The position numbers and the translations under genes were made by a program. The notes under the pieces are model-generated. The model was given only the letters and a program-made list of their open reading frames with translations. It did not search any database and was not told the DNA's origin. Below are positions 60,292-64,000 of a stretch of 64,000 nt of DNA, piece after piece (position 1 is the first letter of the stretch; each line of letters begins with the position of its first letter). Origin of the DNA: CAVALG01 sp045576295 (GTDB lineage Bacteria; Bacillota; Clostridia; Oscillospirales; Acutalibacteraceae); assembly GCA_045576295.1 (NCBI GenBank), contig JAZNGF010000010.1, positions 1 through 64,000 of the forward strand, written 5' to 3'.

Positions 60292-61095
60292 ATGAAACTA
60301 CTGGTAGCCTATAACACTAAAAAGGAAAACACCGCCGAAACCTTAAAAAATTTAACCGATGTTTTAAACCGCGAGGGCATTTTATATGAACTTATGGAGG
60401 TTAGCTTTGGCGCAGATTTTAATAAGCAGCAGGTTAAAAACAGCGATGTTGTTGTGGTTATCGGGGGCGACGGAACAATTATACATATAGCCAAAACAGC
60501 GGCTGCATTCGGCATTCCTGTGCTTGGGGTTAACAACGGCAGGGTAGGTTTTCTTGCGGGGCTTGAAACCAACGAGCTTGAAAAAATAACCGAGCTTGTT
60601 TCGGGCAACTACACCGTGTCAGACCGAATGATGTTAGAGGTTGAAGCCGAGGGTGAGAAATATTTATGCCTTAATGATGCGGTTATTAGCAAGGGTGCGC
60701 TTTCAAGAATTATTGATATTTCGGCCACATTCGGGGGCAACACCCTTTTTTACAGGGCCGACGGAATTATTGTTTCAACCCCAACAGGTTCAACTGCCTA
60801 CTCAATGTCGGCAGGTGGCCCCGTGGTTGACCCTAAAATTAAATGCATGGTAATATCGCCCGTTTGTTCACATTCGATTTTTTCGCGCTCGCTGATTATC
60901 AGCGATAACGACACCGTTTTTATCGCGGCGGGCAATCCTAACCAAACCGAAATCTGCCTTACTATTGATGGTGAGCAGGTGATTACACTTAATCAAGATT
61001 CGGTTGTTTCGATTAAAAAGGCTAAAATCAGCGCAAAGCTCATAACAATTGGGCGCGAGCTGTTTTTCGATAAATTATCTAACAAATTAAAGTAA
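60292..61095 (+). CDS. nadK: NAD kinase
   Basis: Phosphorylates NAD to NADP. 267 residues. IGGDGT (57-62) and the STPTGSTAYSMSAGGPVV stretch near 162 are the two signature motifs. ATG 60292 follows aggagaac. Operon position between tlyA and argR is conserved in Clostridia and Bacilli. Confidence 0.96.
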   Translation: MKLLVAYNTKKENTAETLKNLTDVLNREGILYELMEVSFGADFNKQQVKNSDVVVVIGGDGTIIHIAKTAAAFGIPVLGVNNGRVGFLAGLETNELEKITELVSGNYTVSDRMMLEVEAEGEKYLCLNDAVISKGALSRIIDISATFGGNTLFYRADGIIVSTPTGSTAYSMSAGGPVVDPKIKCMVISPVCSHSIFSRSLIISDNDTVFIAAGNPNQTEICLTIDGEQVITLNQDSVVSIKKAKISAKLITIGRELFFDKLSNKLK

Positions 61096-61108
61096 AGGAG
61101 GCCGAGTT

Positions 61109-61558
61109 ATGAAAAGGCAACGCCAGGAAGCCATTTTAAATATGATTGAAAACAATGTTATCGACACTCAGAAAGGCTTGCAAGATGCCTTAACCGATAT
61201 GGGGTTCGAGGTTACGCAGGCGACCGTTTCAAGGGATATTAAGGAACTGCGTATTGTAAAGGCCCTCGATTCCGATGGGCGTTACCGCTACATACAAAGC
61301 GCACGCAGTTCGGGGTTTGATATGCCACCGAGGTTTTCTGATATTTTTTCAAACTCGGTTGTATCAATAAATTACGCAATGAATGATGTTGTTATCAAAT
61401 GCCATCCGGGAACAGCCTCGGGCGCTTGTGTGGTTTTAGACAGTATGTTTGAAGCTTCGGTTTTGGGAACCTTAGCGGGCGACGACACCATTCTTGCAAT
61501 AACTAAAGATGAAGCTGCAGCCGCAAAACTGGTTGAAGAATTAAAAGAATTACTGTAA
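61109..61558 (+). CDS. argR: Arginine repressor
   Basis: Hexameric arginine-responsive regulator (ArgR/AhrC). 149 residues. The N-terminal winged helix has QATVSRDIKELRIVK near 37-51. The C-terminal oligomerisation and arginine-binding domain has CHPGTASGACVVLD and LGTLAGDDTILAI. ATG 61109 has aaaggaggccg upstream. It is 14 bp after nadK and 41 bp before recN. Confidence 0.96.
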   Translation: MKRQRQEAILNMIENNVIDTQKGLQDALTDMGFEVTQATVSRDIKELRIVKALDSDGRYRYIQSARSSGFDMPPRFSDIFSNSVVSINYAMNDVVIKCHPGTASGACVVLDSMFEASVLGTLAGDDTILAITKDEAAAAKLVEELKELL

Positions 61559-61599
61559 ATATTAAAACACTAAATTAAAAACAAAAGGTGGTGAAACAC

Positions 61600-63285
61600 T
61601 TGCTTAAAAGCATTAGTATTGAAAATATTGCTATAATTGAACGCGCCGATTTAGATTTAACCGAAAAACTTAACATTCTAACGGGTGAAACGGGCGCGGG
61701 TAAATCAATAATAATCGATTCTATAAACGCGGTTCTCGGTGAGCGCACATCAAAAGAGCTTATAAGGCGCGGAAGCAGTAGCGGCAGTGTTTCGGCACTT
61801 TTTTGCGACATTGGCGGGTATGCCGCTAAATGCATTGAAGATTTAGGCTTTTCACTGCCTGATGGGCAAATTATGCTTCAAAGAATATTAAAGGCCGATG
61901 GTAAATCGGTTAGCCGAATTAACGGCACGGCCGTTACGGCAGGCGTTATGAAGCAGGTTGGCGCATGCCTTGTTGATATTCACGGCCAGCACGATAACCA
62001 ACTTTTGCTTAACCCTGCAACCCATATAAATTTTATTGATGCATTTGCTGAAAACGGCGAAATTTTAGCCGTTTATGAAGAATCTTACAAAAAACTGCGC
62101 GATGTAAAGCGAAGGCTAATTGCCGCCGAAAAAAGCGCCGATGAAAAGCATCGCTTAAAAGAACTTTATAGCTTCGAAATTGCCGAAATTGAGGCGGCTA
62201 ACATAACTGTGGGCGAGCGTGATGCTTTAAATGAGCGCAAAAATGTGCTGCTTAACAGCCAAAAAATTGCCGTGGCGCTTAGTGAAATAATCGGTATTTT
62301 AAACGGTGGCGATGATAATGGCGGCGCTGTGCACCTCACCCAAAATGCGGGCGCTTCTGCCGCAGCGGCAGGCGGGGCATTAAAAGAACTTAAAGCATTA
62401 GCTGAAAGGCTTGTTGACTGTTCAGCAGAGCTTTCAGATATATCGAACGAAGCAAGGCGGCTGCTTGATGGCATTAATTTCAGCGCGGCCGAGCTTGAAG
62501 AAATTGAACAGCGGCTTGACGAAATTTATAAATTATCGCAAAAATACGGCGGCAGTGAGCAAGAGATAATCTCTTACCTTAATAAAATTAAAACCGAGCT
62601 TAAAACAATTGAAAACGATGATAAAATAATTGCCGAGCTTGAAGATTTAAACGATATTTACGAGCAAGAGGTTTACGAAAACGGGCAGAAATTAACCTCG
62701 GCGAGAAAAACTGCCGCAGAAGATTTTTCGCACCGAGTTTGCGAAGTTTTAAAATACCTTGAAATGCCCAATATAAAACTCGCGGTTGATATAACCGAAT
62801 GCATCTACACAAAAATGGGGTGTGATAATGTTGAAATACTTATATCAACCAACCCCGGCGAGCCGCCAAAACCGCTATCGAAGGTGGCATCGGGCGGCGA
62901 ACTTTCGCGCGTTATGCTGGCAATTAAAAGTGTTATGGCCGAAAAGGATAACACCCTAACCCTTATTTTCGACGAAATCGACACAGGCATAAGCGGCAGG
63001 GCCGCAGGCAAGGTTGGCAGGCAACTGAAAGACCTTTCGCAGTCGCACCAGGTTATATGTGTAACCCATTTGGCGCAGATTGCCGCCGCAGCCGATAACC
63101 ATTTGTTTATTGAAAAGGCGGTAAGGGACGGCCGCACATACACGTCGGTTAAGGCCTTAACACTCGACGAGCGCGTGGCAGAGGTTGCCAGAATTATTTC
63201 GGGTGGAGAAATGAGCGAAAATCTTTTGCAAACTGCGAAAGAGCTTATTGAAAATCACGGGATAATAAGTTATAATAAATTATAA
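61600..63285 (+). CDS. recN: DNA repair protein RecN
   Basis: SMC-like ATPase acting in double-strand-break repair. 561 residues. Walker A GETGAGKSIIIDS near 29 and the C-terminal LSRVMLAIKS...LIFDEIDTGISGRAAG (signature and Walker B) flank a central coiled coil (about 150-360). TTG 61600 is chosen, with aaaggtggtg upstream; the GTGs at 61588 and 61591 lie in that site. Confidence 0.95.
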   Translation: MLKSISIENIAIIERADLDLTEKLNILTGETGAGKSIIIDSINAVLGERTSKELIRRGSSSGSVSALFCDIGGYAAKCIEDLGFSLPDGQIMLQRILKADGKSVSRINGTAVTAGVMKQVGACLVDIHGQHDNQLLLNPATHINFIDAFAENGEILAVYEESYKKLRDVKRRLIAAEKSADEKHRLKELYSFEIAEIEAANITVGERDALNERKNVLLNSQKIAVALSEIIGILNGGDDNGGAVHLTQNAGASAAAAGGALKELKALAERLVDCSAELSDISNEARRLLDGINFSAAELEEIEQRLDEIYKLSQKYGGSEQEIISYLNKIKTELKTIENDDKIIAELEDLNDIYEQEVYENGQKLTSARKTAAEDFSHRVCEVLKYLEMPNIKLAVDITECIYTKMGCDNVEILISTNPGEPPKPLSKVASGGELSRVMLAIKSVMAEKDNTLTLIFDEIDTGISGRAAGKVGRQLKDLSQSHQVICVTHLAQIAAAADNHLFIEKAVRDGRTYTSVKALTLDERVAEVARIISGGEMSENLLQTAKELIENHGIISYNKL

Positions 63286-63328
63286 TGATTAGTTTATAAT
63301 GTTTTACTGTTTAAAGAGGTAACTAAAG

Positions 63329-64000
63329 ATGACTTTGTTTGATGAATTAAAGGAACGTGGGCTGCTTGCCCAAACAACCGATGAAGACAAGGTTCGCGAG
63401 CTTATAAATGGCGACAAGCCCGTAACCTTTTACATAGGGTTCGACCCTACTGCCGATAGCCTTCACGTTGGGCACTTTGTGGCAGTTGTTATAATGGCGC
63501 ACATGCAAAGGCACGGCCATAAGCCCATTGCCCTTTTCGGCGGCGGAACGGGCATGATTGGCGACCCTTCAGGCAAAACCGATATGCGCAAAATGCTAAC
63601 CAAAGAAACTATCGACCATAACATTGAATGCTTTAAAACCCAAATGTCAAGGCTTATCGACTTTTCCGACGGTAAGGCAACCATTGTTAACAATGGCGAT
63701 TGGCTTTTAAACCTAAATTACATTGAATTCCTGCGCGAAATCGGCGTTCATTTTTCGGTTAACAGAATGTTATCCTTCGAATGCTACAAGCAAAGGCTTG
63801 AACGCGGGCTTTCCTTCTTCGAGCTTAACTATATGCTTATGCAAAGCTACGACTTTTTAATGCTCAACCGCAAGCACGGTTGCGTTATGCAGCTCGGTGG
63901 TGACGACCAGTGGAGCAATATGATAGGCGGCGTTGAACTCATTAGAAGGTGCGACCAAAAAGAAGCCTATGCAATGACCTGCAACCTGCTTCTCACAAGT
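63329..64000 (+). CDS. tyrS: Tyrosyl-tRNA synthetase, N-terminal part
   Basis: Open to the right edge of the window (224 codons seen of about 400). It starts MTLFDELKERGLLAQTTD, the usual TyrRS beginning. The class I HIGH-like motif is in DPTADSLHVGHF near 39-50. FGGGTGMIGDPSGK near 71 binds tyrosine and ATP, and QLGGDDQWSNM near 190 is present. The KMSKS loop would lie beyond the edge. aagaggtaac precedes the ATG. No T-box leader fits into the 43-bp gap after recN. Confidence 0.96.
   Translation, partial: MTLFDELKERGLLAQTTDEDKVRELINGDKPVTFYIGFDPTADSLHVGHFVAVVIMAHMQRHGHKPIALFGGGTGMIGDPSGKTDMRKMLTKETIDHNIECFKTQMSRLIDFSDGKATIVNNGDWLLNLNYIEFLREIGVHFSVNRMLSFECYKQRLERGLSFFELNYMLMQSYDFLMLNRKHGCVMQLGGDDQWSNMIGGVELIRRCDQKEAYAMTCNLLLTS

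Noticed and set aside
63286..63328. T-box leader before tyrS
   Set aside because: The gap is only 43 bp and has no specifier stem or terminator.
1..64000. CRISPR array, rRNA operon or replication origin
   Set aside because: No regularly spaced repeats, no rRNA-like sequence, and no clustered DnaA boxes were found; isolated ttatcaaca-like sites near 42611 are single.

Overview
The window looks like a chromosome segment from a strictly anaerobic, low-GC Gram-positive of the class Clostridia, most likely an Oscillospiraceae/Ruminococcaceae-type gut bacterium. Supports: pyruvate:ferredoxin oxidoreductase, the oxygen-sensitive NrdD/NrdG reductase, a dnaG-rpoD pair, ribonuclease Y, a SAM-I riboswitch before metK, meso-DAP dehydrogenase, a CarD-type regulator, an FHA-SEDS fusion and a leucine-rich-repeat protein with a dockerin module. 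Starts are often GTG or TTG behind a clear Shine-Dalgarno (SD), so many starts here are downstream of the longest possible one. No rRNA operon, CRISPR array, transposase or intact prophage is present. The assignment is inference; no database was searched.

Layout. 1-640: a leftward tRNA-Pro unit with one intact gene, two 5'-half remnants and integrase-arm-like repeats. 0.8-9.4 kb: rpmE, yigZ, dGTPase, dnaG, rpoD, an Rrf2 regulator, malic enzyme and small proteins. 9.5-14.4 kb: nrdD-nrdG-dut behind a consensus promoter and NrdR box, then a Cys-rich microprotein and mgtE. 14.5-16 kb: a candidate structured RNA, two AT-rich orphan genes, a palindromic repeat and tRNA-Leu. 16-27.7 kb: a membrane-anchored phosphate-binding-like protein, phosphatase, ddh, YgiQ, a C39 peptidase, RluA, RadC, the LRR-dockerin protein and birA-bioY under a BirA operator. 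27.7-34.3 kb, leftward: a SEDS/penicillin-binding pair, metK with its riboswitch, an HPr-like protein and rny. 34.7-42 kb: azlCD, cysK, a pyridoxal-type kinase, a PucR/CdaR-type regulator and ftsE-ftsX-murein hydrolase. 42.0-43.3 kb: an unexplained ~500-nt leftward RNA unit, a DUF1292 gene and 6S RNA. 43.4-49.7 kb: cytidine deaminase, then leftward D-LDH, LOG, DUF523 and NUDIX genes, CarD and a large secreted protein. 50-53.7 kb: nifJ. 53.8-64 kb: a long operon nusB, tsaD-like, xseA, xseB, ispA, dxs, tlyA, nadK, argR, recN, then truncated tyrS.

How it fits together. Malic enzyme, PFOR and D-LDH sit around pyruvate in fermentation. NrdDG and Dut supply dNTPs and dTTP precursor without oxygen. 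FtsEX-hydrolase, FHA-FtsW, the PBP and Ddh serve cell-wall synthesis and division. BirA-BioY and MetK show metabolite feedback by protein and RNA respectively. The most unusual material is non-coding: the minus-strand RNA at 42025-42528 with repeated SD-start-stop modules, the promoter-to-terminator RNA at 14538-14748, and the tRNA-Pro scar at the left edge.
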